Under the pieces are notes generated by a model. It had not been told where the DNA came from. It saw only the letters and a list, made by a program, of their open reading frames with translations, and did no database searches. Position numbers and translations under genes: made by a program. Of a stretch of DNA of 47,068 nucleotides, positions 1-8,863 are shown piece after piece. Position 1 is the stretch's first letter; every line of letters starts with the position of its first letter. The stretch comes from Limivivens sp034101475 (GTDB lineage Bacteria; Bacillota; Clostridia; Lachnospirales; Lachnospiraceae), in the NCBI GenBank assembly GCA_034101475.1, contig JAXEJQ010000123.1, positions 1-47,068 on the forward strand, written 5' to 3'.

Positions 1-285
1 AGAAAACAGAGCTCTGGAGAGCAGAGGGCCTGCGGTTCAACAGGCGACAGAGAAGAAGCCGGGAAGCTGCCATCCGGCTTCCGGGTGCTGCGTGAAGTCC
101 GCAGCAGTATGGGAATCAGCCGGATTGTACTTGAAAAAGGAGCCGGAGAAGGGGATACGGTGTTCTGTGAAGCCGATGTCAACCTGCTTCATCCCAGAAC
201 GGTGCTGCCCTGTATCCGGTACGAAATTCCGGCGGGCGTCACAGAAGTAAGCGTCTATGTGGAAGGAATTCCGGCAGAAATTTGA
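1..285 (+). CDS. C-terminal part of an unidentified protein (truncated by window edge)
   Basis: The frame is open from the first base and closes with TGA at 283-285, so this is the tail of a gene that starts to the left of the window. A GTG at 85 could serve as an internal start but has no good ribosome binding site, so I prefer continuation from upstream. The last 65 residues alternate hydrophobic and charged positions (for example IRYEIPAGVTEVSVYVEGIP), which suggests beta strands; no motif is recognisable. The gap to the next gene is 54 bases, so it is probably the upstream member of the same operon as the heparinase-like gene. I assign no function. Confidence 0.5.
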   Translation, partial: RKQSSGEQRACGSTGDREEAGKLPSGFRVLREVRSSMGISRIVLEKGAGEGDTVFCEADVNLLHPRTVLPCIRYEIPAGVTEVSVYVEGIPAEI

Positions 286-339
286 GCAGACAGTCTGCGT
301 CCGAAAAGAACGCAGAGAAGCAAAGGAGAGAAAACAGGC

Positions 340-3300
340 ATGGAAAATCAGATTTATCAGTTGAATCAGGCGGAAGGAATTTTCTATCCGGCTTTTGACA
401 AATATTTGTGCAGGGATGAGCAGGTCAGCATAGATCAGGGGGAAATTGTGCGTCTCTGGGATTCCCTGACCTTCCGGGGAGGAAAGCATTTTACGGTACA
501 CTGGTCCGGCAGGGTGACACTGGGCGAATATGACCATTTCCTGGGATTTTTATCCTTTCCCCGGGAAGCGGTTCTGAAAGCAACGGGAATTGTGGACGGG
601 CAGAGAATGGTTCTGGCGGAGGACGTCCATGGAGACGAGGATCCGGTGGAAATAAAAGGAAAATTCGAGCCGGCGGAAAAGGATTTTGCAGAAAAACAGG
701 TTCTGACGGATCTTTTTCTGGAACTGGATTCCCCCTCGGAACACAATGTGATCATTTTAAGCTGGCTGGGCCTGTTCAATTCTGAAAGGGAAGAGGAGCT
801 GGAAAAATCCGTTCCATCCTGGAAGGAAGAATGGGAGGAAGAAATCGAAAAAGGGCACCCTGGCACAATCCAGGATAACCTGGTTCTGACACCGGAGGAA
901 GCCAAAGCCCTGAAGGATCTGGTGGGACAGGAGGAAAAGCTGCAGGAATTTTACCGGAAGAATGCAGAAGAAGCCATGAAAATCGACTACCGGGCAATTA
1001 TGCGGGAATATGCGCCCAGGGAGTCCGGTTTATACCGGTTTGTCCGGGTACGGGACAGAGGCAGACAGTCTCTGGAAGGCCCCATTCTGAATCTGGCCAT
1101 TGCCGGGTATCTTCTGGAGGAAGAAGCCTACAGCATCCATGCGGCAAGGCTGATTCTGGCACTGATTGCCATGAAATGGTGCGAGGGGCCTGTCTGTGAT
1201 ATGGAAAGCTCCAAATTTCATCATGTCTGCTTTACGGAAGACCATATGGTATCGGAAGTGACGCTGGCCATGGGATTTCTGGGGGGAATTCTGAAAGAGT
1301 CTGCCCGGAAACGGATTGCGGACAAGGTGGAAGATGCCTGGAAAGTCATCATGGAGAAATGCGGGGAACCAGGATACCGGAATTTCATGAATCAGGGGAT
1401 CGTGGGCAGCAGAGGCGCGCTTCTGGGCGCGGTTTATCTGCAGCTTCAGAAGGGCGGTTTTGAAAAGGCGATTGAGGAATGCTATGAACGGCATACCCGG
1501 ATTGTAAATGTCTATCTGACGGAGGAGGGCCACTGCGCAGAGGGCGGCAGTTATTTTGAGTATTCCTTCAGTACCTCTATTCTTTTGTGGCATGTGTACG
1601 CAAAATATACCGGAAAGAGCTGGCAGGAAGTGGTTCCGGCTGCCTTTCGCAGGGCAGGCAGATACCAGGAAGCACTGATGTCTGTGAACAACCGCCGGGG
1701 CCAGCGGATTGCCGTGAACTGTGACGGCGGCAACGAGGTTTCCACGCTGCTGCTGGTATTTATGACTCTGGTATGTGAGTTCCCCGAGGGCAACAATTAT
1801 CTGATTGCCCGTTTCGAAGGGGAGGAAGTGGAACAGATCAGCAAATCCTTTGATATGCTGTTCTATCAGCATTATAAGGAAAAGGTCAGCCTGCATCCGT
1901 ACTATAAACCGGAACGGGAGGAAATCAGCCTGCCCAAGTCCGGACTTCTGACTTACCGGCAGGGCAGCACCAAGCTTCTGGTGGGAGCCGAACGGAATCC
2001 TTATACGGGACATTTCCATGAAGACCGTGGCCAGGTGGTGCTTCAGGCGGAGGGAGAAACCCTTCTGCCGGATCTGGGAACGGTGAGCTATGGAAATACC
2101 AAGAGCCTTCTGATGGATAAGCGGCAGTACCATAACCTGGCGTTTCCGTCGGATCTGAACATGCTTGTGGAAAGCGAAGTGGGCATGAAAGCCGCTGCGG
2201 CTGCGGCTTTCCCCATTACCGAAGAGCTGACCATTGAGGATATGGCTGTTCCGGAAGCGAAAATTCTTTCCCATGAGGCAACAACGGAGGGATATTCCTT
2301 CTGTGTGGAGACGGGAATGCTGTTTGGGCCGGATGTGCAGGGAACCAGAGAGGGTTCTCTGAAAGAAAACTTGCTGAAGCTGACAGATCGGTGGCAGTTT
2401 GGTGAGGACCATCCGCTGACAGTGAATTTCCTGTCTTACGATCCCTGGCGCATTCAGGAGGATGGAAAAGAAGCCGCTTCCGGAAGAATGACGCTGGAGG
2501 TGAAGTCCGCACAGCCGGCCCGGTTTGAGCTGGAAGAAGGCATGATTGACCATCACGGGAGAGAAATCCATGTTCTGCGGATTCAGGCGGAAGCAGCAAA
2601 GACGCAGGAGGTGGTCAGCCGTCTGACCTGGAAGAAAAAAGAATTGTCGGAAGAAAATTCCGGTGGAGAAAACCGGAGAATTCTCCAGGAACTGCTGGAT
2701 CAGGGCGGAACCATCCGAATTGAAAAGCCGGGAGTATATGAGATTGAGGATACCCTGTATATCAAAAGCCATACCCATCTGATTTTCGGAAAGGGCGTTG
2801 TACTGAAACGGGCGGCATCCAGCGTGGGCTCCTTCTTCCTGATCAACCGGGGAGCCTTTACCAGAACCTGGGATAGGGATATCACTGTGGAAGGGCTGCA
2901 TCTGGTTACAAATGGAGTGGAAGCCAGACATCACGCAGCTGTTTACGGGCTGACGGGAGAAATTTCCCTGTTCTATGTCAAAAATCTCCGGATTTTCGAT
3001 TTTACCTGTATGGATCTGCCGCGCTTAAGCTTCGGGCTGCATATCTGTACCTTTGAGGACATTGTGCTGGAACGGCTGCATATTGAGGGAAGGAAGGATG
3101 CGGTGCATCTGGGAACCGGAAAGCAGTTTGTGATCCGTCACGGAATTTTCCGTACCTTTGACGATCCTGTGGCGCTGAATGCCCATGATTATGCGGTGGC
3201 CAATCCCCAGATGGGATGGCTTGAAGACGGCCTCATTGAAGACTGCTACGATCTGCCGGATCAGGATACCACGGGATATTTCTGCCGGATTCTGGCAGGC

Positions 3301-3924
3301 TCCTGGTGCGACTGGTATCCGGGAATGGAAATCCAGAATTCCGATACGGTGGTAAGTAATGGCCGGGTATACCGGGCGTTCCAGAAACCGGACGGAACCA
3401 TTTATCATTCCAGGACGGCGCCCTCCCATGAGGAAGGCATGTGCACCCTGGATGGCATCAACTGGGTGATGGTACAGGAGGAAGCGGTTTATAACTGCGG
3501 CTGCCGGAACCTGCATTTTAAGGATATCCATCTTCAGAAGGAACGGGAAACGGCCCTGTCCATTCATTTTGACCATGACCAGTATTCCAGAAGTGTTTAT
3601 CCGGGCTCGGAAATGCCGGTGCAGGAAAATATCGTTTTTGAAAATATGGTGATTCAGAATAAAACCGGCTGCATGGTGCGCAGCATTACTCCGGTGGATA
3701 CGGTGAAAATCTGCTGCAGTGTGATTGGCACCAGAGAGCATGGCAACAGCAGCATTCGTCTGGAAACACTGCCCGGGCAGGAGGGAAATTATCCGAAAAC
3801 ACAGATTCTGTTGTCCGGAAATACCTGCTACGGAGATCCGGAGCAGATTGTGGAATGCCAGGAAGGGCGGGCCTGTGAGCTGGTGGTTTCCGGAAACCTG
3901 ATTGTGCAGAAGAATACACTCTGA
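340..3924 (+). CDS. Heparinase II/III-like and parallel beta-helix fusion protein (putative polysaccharide lyase/hydrolase)
   Basis: A 1194-residue protein with two recognisable halves. Residues about 230-470 are helix-rich with aromatic and acidic pockets (EEGHCAEGGSYFEYSF at 395-410), like the alpha/alpha toroid of heparinase II/III-family enzymes. Residues about 540-600 carry the beta-sandwich hallmark GHFHEDRGQVVLQAEGE followed by LLPDLGTVSYG, comparable to the H-x-H/D stretch of that family. Residues about 775-1190 form short repeating strand units typical of a right-handed beta-helix as in pectate lyases and GH28 enzymes (TIRIEKPGVYEIEDTLYIKS, then many I/V-rich rungs). There is no signal peptide, so it should act in the cytoplasm on imported oligosaccharides. 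The start at 340 follows AAAGGAG with suitable spacing. The downstream MFS gene may import the substrate. Substrate is unknown; uronic-acid-containing glycans are an inference. Confidence 0.75.
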   Translation: MENQIYQLNQAEGIFYPAFDKYLCRDEQVSIDQGEIVRLWDSLTFRGGKHFTVHWSGRVTLGEYDHFLGFLSFPREAVLKATGIVDGQRMVLAEDVHGDEDPVEIKGKFEPAEKDFAEKQVLTDLFLELDSPSEHNVIILSWLGLFNSEREEELEKSVPSWKEEWEEEIEKGHPGTIQDNLVLTPEEAKALKDLVGQEEKLQEFYRKNAEEAMKIDYRAIMREYAPRESGLYRFVRVRDRGRQSLEGPILNLAIAGYLLEEEAYSIHAARLILALIAMKWCEGPVCDMESSKFHHVCFTEDHMVSEVTLAMGFLGGILKESARKRIADKVEDAWKVIMEKCGEPGYRNFMNQGIVGSRGALLGAVYLQLQKGGFEKAIEECYERHTRIVNVYLTEEGHCAEGGSYFEYSFSTSILLWHVYAKYTGKSWQEVVPAAFRRAGRYQEALMSVNNRRGQRIAVNCDGGNEVSTLLLVFMTLVCEFPEGNNYLIARFEGEEVEQISKSFDMLFYQHYKEKVSLHPYYKPEREEISLPKSGLLTYRQGSTKLLVGAERNPYTGHFHEDRGQVVLQAEGETLLPDLGTVSYGNTKSLLMDKRQYHNLAFPSDLNMLVESEVGMKAAAAAAFPITEELTIEDMAVPEAKILSHEATTEGYSFCVETGMLFGPDVQGTREGSLKENLLKLTDRWQFGEDHPLTVNFLSYDPWRIQEDGKEAASGRMTLEVKSAQPARFELEEGMIDHHGREIHVLRIQAEAAKTQEVVSRLTWKKKELSEENSGGENRRILQELLDQGGTIRIEKPGVYEIEDTLYIKSHTHLIFGKGVVLKRAASSVGSFFLINRGAFTRTWDRDITVEGLHLVTNGVEARHHAAVYGLTGEISLFYVKNLRIFDFTCMDLPRLSFGLHICTFEDIVLERLHIEGRKDAVHLGTGKQFVIRHGIFRTFDDPVALNAHDYAVANPQMGWLEDGLIEDCYDLPDQDTTGYFCRILAGSWCDWYPGMEIQNSDTVVSNGRVYRAFQKPDGTIYHSRTAPSHEEGMCTLDGINWVMVQEEAVYNCGCRNLHFKDIHLQKERETALSIHFDHDQYSRSVYPGSEMPVQENIVFENMVIQNKTGCMVRSITPVDTVKICCSVIGTREHGNSSIRLETLPGQEGNYPKTQILLSGNTCYGDPEQIVECQEGRACELVVSGNLIVQKNTL

Positions 3925-3958
3925 GAAAAAGGAATTACATCTTTGGGAGAGTACTGTT

Positions 3959-5419
3959 ATGAATAACCTGATCTTGATGTCAGAGTATGTGTTGGGAAGG
4001 ATGCGCCGCATCTTCTTTATGTCCTATCCGGAAACAAGAATTGATTATAAAGAAAGCCGGATTCGTTATACCATCGGGGATTCCATGGCCCAGACAATCG
4101 CTCAGCTTTCCGGAGGTACCTTTCTGGTTATGCTGATGGAGGAAATGGGCATTTCCGACGGAAATATGGGAATCATTGCTTCTTTTGGCTGCATTGCGGC
4201 CATGATGCAGCTGGTGTCCGTGAAACTCACGGGAAAAATCCAGAAAAATAAGCTTCTGGTGTGCCTGACGGTGCTCCAGAGGCTGTGGCTGTCCTTTATT
4301 TTTTTCCTGCCGCTGCTGCCCATCGAAAAGAAGAGCGCCCGGTTTCTGATGGTCGGCTGCTACTGTTTTGTGCAGCTTTGTGTGCAGCTGGGAACACCCG
4401 CCACCATTGACTGGATTGCCAGTCTGGCTCCCAGCCGGATCCGGGGGCATTATTTTGCCATTAAAGATTCCGTGGCCGTGATGGTGATTATTGTATCCAC
4501 TCTGATTATGGGGATTGTGGTGGATGTGGCCAAGGCGGTAAATCCCCATGCGGCCTTTGCAGCTCTTGGAACGGTTATCGGGATTATGACGGTGATCAAT
4601 GTTGCCGCCTTCGCGGGAATGAAGGAGCCGAAGCTGTCCTGTACCGATGAGAACGGAAAGGAATATGTCGGGAGCCTGGCCAGAAAGAAACACCATCTGG
4701 AAGAAGAAGCGGAAAAGGAGCGTGACAAGGAGAACGGGAGAAGCAGGCGAGGCGGAAATGCCGGGATTCTGGGGGGCTTGAAGGAAGCCTTTCAGGAAAG
4801 GCCGTTCCGGAGAATCCTCCTGCTGAACGGCGTTTGGGTTACCGGATACTATGTGGCGATTCCCTTTAATTCCAGCTACCAGGTAAAAGAACTGCAGCTT
4901 CCCTATACCTATCTGATGGTGTTGTCCTTTGTTACGAATCTGCTGCGGATTTATCTGGCGCCGAAGGCCGGGAAGCTGGCAGACAAAATCGGAATTGCCA
5001 GAGTTACGAAATGGACATTGGGTGCTGTGCTTGGTTATTTACTGGTCATGGTCTGTTCTGTGCCGTCCAACGCTTATGTGACGTCTGCCCTGTCGGCAGC
5101 ATTCTTAGCCCTGGGCTGGACCTTTGTGGGGACGGGGATGCTGGGGCTGCAGCTGGAGTCCTTTCCGGAGGAGAAACGGATTGTTCAGTTTGCATTATTT
5201 TCTGTTCTTTCCGGAACCTATGGATTTCTGGTTTCGGTTGTGGCGGGGAATCTGATCAATGCGCTGCAGAAGATGAACCTGGAAATTCTGGGAATCCGTC
5301 TGTATGCCCAGCAGATCACCAATCTGGCAGGCTGCGTGTTTATTGTGATTACCATTTTCTATCTTTCCGGTTGGGTACGGGAAGCAGAAGAAAAAGGCAG
5401 ATCTGCTGTGAAAAAATAA
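3959..5419 (+). CDS. MFS-type transporter
   Basis: A 486-residue polytopic membrane protein with about 12 hydrophobic segments split by a long charged cytoplasmic loop (KKHHLEEEAEKERDKENGRS, about residues 235-265), the usual two-times-six helix layout of the major facilitator superfamily. I chose ATG 3959 because GGGAGAG precedes it by eight bases; an earlier in-frame ATG at 3902 would overlap the upstream gene and lacks a ribosome binding site. The gene begins 35 bases after the heparinase-like gene, so both are probably co-transcribed and the carrier may bring in the oligosaccharide that enzyme cuts. No substrate can be read from the sequence. Confidence 0.8.
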   Translation: MNNLILMSEYVLGRMRRIFFMSYPETRIDYKESRIRYTIGDSMAQTIAQLSGGTFLVMLMEEMGISDGNMGIIASFGCIAAMMQLVSVKLTGKIQKNKLLVCLTVLQRLWLSFIFFLPLLPIEKKSARFLMVGCYCFVQLCVQLGTPATIDWIASLAPSRIRGHYFAIKDSVAVMVIIVSTLIMGIVVDVAKAVNPHAAFAALGTVIGIMTVINVAAFAGMKEPKLSCTDENGKEYVGSLARKKHHLEEEAEKERDKENGRSRRGGNAGILGGLKEAFQERPFRRILLLNGVWVTGYYVAIPFNSSYQVKELQLPYTYLMVLSFVTNLLRIYLAPKAGKLADKIGIARVTKWTLGAVLGYLLVMVCSVPSNAYVTSALSAAFLALGWTFVGTGMLGLQLESFPEEKRIVQFALFSVLSGTYGFLVSVVAGNLINALQKMNLEILGIRLYAQQITNLAGCVFIVITIFYLSGWVREAEEKGRSAVKK

Positions 5420-5457
5420 GGAATTGTTGCTGCTGTAACGAATTGACAGCAGAAGAG

Positions 5458-5491
5458 GAAAGGCAGAGCCTGGGAAACGGTTCTGCCTTTC
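5458..5491 (+). terminator. Hairpin after the MFS gene (weak terminator)
   Basis: GAAAGGCAGAGCC (5458-5470) pairs with GGTTCTGCCTTTC (5479-5491) over 13 positions including one G-U, around an 8-base loop. The U-run is poor, so termination may be partial. The right arm abuts the -35 box of the next promoter. Confidence 0.45.
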
Positions 5492-5520
5492 TTGACAAGG
5501 AACTGAATTTCCACGATAAT
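5492..5520 (+). promoter_or_regulatory. Sigma-A-type promoter ahead of the DNA glycosylase gene
   Basis: TTGACA (5492-5497), 17-base spacer, GATAAT (5515-5520). The -35 matches consensus and the -10 is one base off. It would give a leader of about 90 bases to the glycosylase start at 5616. Confidence 0.65.
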
Positions 5521-5615
5521 AGGAGTAGACAAAACAAGAGAGAAACAGAAGACAAAACTGAAACAGACAGCAGAAGCAGACTGCCAGACAGTTTGGAAGA
5601 ACCGGGGGTGGAAAG

Positions 5616-6314
5616 ATGAGAGAATGCCAGTACTTTTCTTATGGAGATACCGAAGTGGAATATCTGAAGGCGAGGGATCCGAAGCTTGCCGAGGTGATCG
5701 ATCAGGTGGGCCATGTGAACCGTCAGGTGATTCCGGATCTTTTTCAGGCTCTGGTGAACTCCATTGTGGGACAGCAGATTTCCACAAAGGCTCAGGAAAC
5801 CATCTGGCGGCGGATAGAGGAACGATTTGATCCCATAACGCCTGGTCGGATGGCAGCGGTTCCGGCGGAAGAACTGCAAAGCTGCGGAATCTCCCTGCGC
5901 AAGGCAGGCTATATCAGGGGGATTGCGAACCGGATGATGGACGGCACACTGGATCTGGAGCTTCTGCAGACGCTGCCGGATGACCAGGTCTGCAAAGCCC
6001 TGGACGCGCTGCCTGGAATCGGTGTCTGGACAGCGGAAATGCTGATGATCTTCTCCATGCAGCGGCCGGATATCTTAAGCTTCGGAGATCTGGGAATCCA
6101 GCGCGGTCTGCGGATGGTTTATCATCACCGGAATATTACGCCGGAGCTGTTTCAGAAATACCGCCGGCGTTATTCTCCCTACGGAACCACCGCAAGCCTC
6201 TATCTGTGGGCAGTGGCCGGAGGAGCTGTGGAAGGGATGCGGGATTACGCTCCGGGGAAAAAGAAGGAAAAGAAGCCGTGCCAAAGCAGAGGAAACAGGC
6301 AGGAAAACGAGTGA
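5616..6314 (+). CDS. HhH-GPD base-excision DNA glycosylase (3-methyladenine glycosylase II type)
   Basis: A 232-residue cytoplasmic protein of the helix-hairpin-helix/GPD superfamily, which removes alkylated bases to start base excision repair. Residues 40-60 carry LVNSIVGQQISTKAQ, the conserved helix before the hairpin. The hairpin LPGIGVWTA lies at 132-140, and the catalytic aspartate is in SFGDLGIQRGL, about D158. It lacks the N-terminal beta domain of E. coli AlkA, as many short bacterial homologues do. The lysine-rich tail after residue 218 (KKKEKK) may help DNA contact. ATG 5616 follows GGGGGTGG. A promoter at 5492-5520 starts this unit, and the next gene follows after ten bases. Confidence 0.85.
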   Translation: MRECQYFSYGDTEVEYLKARDPKLAEVIDQVGHVNRQVIPDLFQALVNSIVGQQISTKAQETIWRRIEERFDPITPGRMAAVPAEELQSCGISLRKAGYIRGIANRMMDGTLDLELLQTLPDDQVCKALDALPGIGVWTAEMLMIFSMQRPDILSFGDLGIQRGLRMVYHHRNITPELFQKYRRRYSPYGTTASLYLWAVAGGAVEGMRDYAPGKKKEKKPCQSRGNRQENE

Positions 6315-6324
6315 GGTGTGCGAA

Positions 6325-7689
6325 ATGAGTCCGACAGTCAGTATCATTGTGCCGGTTTATAATGCAGAACAATATATCAGACGCTGCATTGACAGCGTAT
6401 TGAATCAGGAATATACAGATTTTGAACTGCTTCTCGCAGATGACGGAAGTACGGATGCCTCCGGAGAGATCTGCGACCAGTATGCAGAGAAGGATCTGCG
6501 TGTTCATGTGATCCATAAAGAAAATACCGGAGTCTCGGATACGAGGAATCTGGCTATCCGTCAGGCGAAAGGCAATTACCTGCAGTTTCTGGACAGCGAT
6601 GACTGGATTACGCCCGATGCCACGAAGCTGCTGGTGCGGACGGCCCAGGAGCAGAAATGTGACCTGGTTATCGCGGATTTTTACCGGGTGGCCGGAGAGC
6701 GGGTCTCCAGAAAAGGAGATATTGAAGATGGAAGAATACTGACCAGAGAGGAGTTTGCCGGTTATATGATGGAAAACCCGGCGGACTTTTATTATGGAGT
6801 GCTGTGGAATAAACTGTATCGCCGGGAGCTGGTGGAAACCTATGGGCTTCAGATGGATGCGCGGATCAGCTGGTGCGAGGACTTTATGTTCAATCTGGAG
6901 TATATCCTGCATGCGGAACGGTTCTGCGCTTTGCAGGCACCTATTTACTACTATGTAAAACGGAAAGGTTCTCTGGCTGCTCAGGGAGCCAGCATCAGCA
7001 ACTCCATTAAGATGAAGCTGACGGTTTTTGAATACTACAATAATTTTTATAAAAATGTTTATGACGAGAAAGATTATGAGAAAAAGCGGCTTCAGGTTTA
7101 CCGGTTTCTCATTGAGGCCGCCAAGGATGGTGTGGTTCCATTTTCCATTGTGCCGGGAGTAAAAAAGCTGGGGGATGAGCGGTCCAATGTCAATGCTGCC
7201 GCGGCTGCCGGAGACGGGATTTTCATGGAGCTTTACCGCAGCCGGAAGCTTTTGGAGCGTTATCTGGAAGTGGCGGCACTGAAAAATGATCTGACCCTGC
7301 TGGATGTTACCCTGCTGTTTTATCTGAAGCGGGTTCCGGCGGTGGAAAGCCGGAAGGAGCTGGCGGATCTGGCGGGGATTTCCCAGCGCAGTGTGTCCAT
7401 GACTCTGCAGCGGCTGGCAAAGAAAGAGTTCCTGAAGGTGAAGGATACCAGAGTCCGGAAAACAGGAGAAAGGAAAAGCGGCGAGAAGAAGAGCGGGGAA
7501 AGAAAAACCGTGGAGAAAAACCTGCAGGTGGAGTGGCTGCCGGGGGCGGAGGCTGTTTTGCGGGATCTGGAGGTAGTCGAAAAGGATTTTGAGGAGGCGC
7601 AGCTCGGGGAACTGACGGAGGAAGAACGGAAAGAGTACCGGGCGCTGAATGCCAAGGTCAAAAGCGGTATTTTAAAAGTTTTGAAATAG
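6325..7689 (+). CDS. GT2 glycosyltransferase fused to a C-terminal MarR-like winged-helix domain
   Basis: A 454-residue protein. Residues 1-210 are a family 2 glycosyltransferase with GT-A fold: SIIVPVYNAEQYIRRCIDSVLNQ at the N terminus and the DxD-type metal/nucleotide-sugar site FLDSDDW at 88-94. Residues about 320-380 read as a winged helix-turn-helix (LLDVTLLFYLKR, then RKELADLAGISQRSVSMTLQRLAKKEFL), as in MarR-family regulators. They are followed by a basic repetitive wing (GERKSGEKKSGERK) and a helix pair ending TEEERKEYRALNAKV, also MarR-like. ATG 6325 is chosen over GTG 6316 because GAGGTG lies six bases upstream. The pairing of an enzyme with a DNA-binding module is unusual; the reading frame is continuous, so no frameshift is needed to explain it. 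Confidence 0.75.
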   Translation: MSPTVSIIVPVYNAEQYIRRCIDSVLNQEYTDFELLLADDGSTDASGEICDQYAEKDLRVHVIHKENTGVSDTRNLAIRQAKGNYLQFLDSDDWITPDATKLLVRTAQEQKCDLVIADFYRVAGERVSRKGDIEDGRILTREEFAGYMMENPADFYYGVLWNKLYRRELVETYGLQMDARISWCEDFMFNLEYILHAERFCALQAPIYYYVKRKGSLAAQGASISNSIKMKLTVFEYYNNFYKNVYDEKDYEKKRLQVYRFLIEAAKDGVVPFSIVPGVKKLGDERSNVNAAAAAGDGIFMELYRSRKLLERYLEVAALKNDLTLLDVTLLFYLKRVPAVESRKELADLAGISQRSVSMTLQRLAKKEFLKVKDTRVRKTGERKSGEKKSGERKTVEKNLQVEWLPGAEAVLRDLEVVEKDFEEAQLGELTEEERKEYRALNAKVKSGILKVLK

Positions 7690-7787
7690 GCGTTTTGTCA
7701 GACCGTCTGGGGGAAGGGTGACGAGCCAGGGGTCATGTCACAGATACTCTGGAACGCATAGAAAGCAGAAAAGGAAATGGAGACAGG

Positions 7788-8711
7788 ATGGAAAAGAACA
7801 GAATTGTGGTTATCGGTGCAGCGATTGTGGATGTGCTGGTGCGTCCCGCCAGTGAAAGGATTTTTCAGACGGGCTCTTATCCGGTGGAGGATATTCACAT
7901 GTCGCCGGGCGGAGATGCTTTAAATGAAGCGACAGTGCTGGCACGGTTCGGGAAAAAGGTGGAGCTGCGCACGGTGCTTGGGGATGACATGGCCGGACGT
8001 CTGGTGCTGGAGCACTGCCGGGAGGCAGGTATCCGTCTTGGGCCGGATCCGGTGCGCCCGGGGCTGTCCACCGGGGTGAATGTGGTGTTGGTTCAGGAGA
8101 ATGGAGAGCGGGGATTTTTTACCAATCCGCACGGAAGCCTGCGGATGCTGACGCTGGAGGACACAGAGGCAGCTTTCCCGGAGGACGCGGGGATTCTGTG
8201 TTTTGCCAGTATCTTTGTTTTTCCGAAAATCAAAACGCCGGAGCTGACGGCTATTTTCCGAAGGGCAAAGGAGCAGGGGCTGATGGTCTGCGCTGACATG
8301 ACAAAGCGAAAAGGGCAGGAGACTGTGGAGGAGCTGGCTCCTGCCCTCCGGTATGTGGATTATCTGATGCCCAATGAGGAAGAGGCCTGTCTGCTTACGG
8401 GAACGCATACAGCGGAAGAAGCGGCGGAAATGCTGTTTGCGGCCGGCGTCAGCCATGTGGTGATTAAATGCGGAAAGCGTGGATGCTTCCTGCGAAGCGC
8501 AGAGGAAACCGGAATGGTTCCGGCGGTGTCCGGGGTAACCTGCCTGGACACCACCGGAGCTGGAGACAGCTTTGCGGCTGGGTTCCTGTGCGGGCTGGCC
8601 GAGGGCCGCTCCCTGCGGGAGTGCGCCGAATGGGCCAACCGGTTCGGAGCCAGGGCAGTGGCATCCATGGGGGCCACAGACTGGAGCGCAGAAGCAGCAG
8701 GGAGCATTTGA
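7788..8711 (+). CDS. PfkB-family sugar kinase
   Basis: A 307-residue ribokinase/PfkB-family kinase that phosphorylates a sugar or nucleoside with ATP. The substrate-side signature GGDALNEATVLARFG is at 41-55. The C-terminal signature DTTGAGDSFAAGFLCGL is at 254-270, with catalytic base D260 and the anion hole GAGD. Length is typical. ATG 7788 follows AAAAGGAAATGGAGACAGG. The gene stands 98 bases after the glycosyltransferase gene with no clear terminator between them. Which sugar it uses cannot be read; fructose, 2-keto-3-deoxygluconate or a nucleoside are all possible. Confidence 0.85.
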   Translation: MEKNRIVVIGAAIVDVLVRPASERIFQTGSYPVEDIHMSPGGDALNEATVLARFGKKVELRTVLGDDMAGRLVLEHCREAGIRLGPDPVRPGLSTGVNVVLVQENGERGFFTNPHGSLRMLTLEDTEAAFPEDAGILCFASIFVFPKIKTPELTAIFRRAKEQGLMVCADMTKRKGQETVEELAPALRYVDYLMPNEEEACLLTGTHTAEEAAEMLFAAGVSHVVIKCGKRGCFLRSAEETGMVPAVSGVTCLDTTGAGDSFAAGFLCGLAEGRSLRECAEWANRFGARAVASMGATDWSAEAAGSI

Positions 8712-8795
8712 AACAGGCATCGGCGCTGCCTGGGTGATTACCGGAAAACAGAAAGCAAAAGAGCAAAAAAAACAAAAACAAAGAAAATAAGAAAG

Positions 8796-8827
8796 GCCCG
8801 GATTCCCTGGCTCAGGGGAATCCGGGC
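8796..8827 (-). terminator. Intrinsic terminator between convergent genes
   Basis: GCCCGGATTCCC (about 8796-8807) pairs with GGGAATCCGGGC (8816-8827). On the minus strand the stem is followed by a T-rich tract (complement of 8762-8790), so it mainly serves the secreted-protein gene at 8864-10678; it may also stop transcription from the kinase gene. Confidence 0.7.
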
Positions 8828-8863
8828 TTACGTCATGGCTTTTCAGATAAATTCTGCCGGGGA

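Noticed and set aside
1030..2934. 634-codon minus-strand frame inside the heparinase-like gene
   Set aside because: Histidine-, glutamine- and phenylalanine-rich antisense shadow of a strongly coding plus strand; no start signal.
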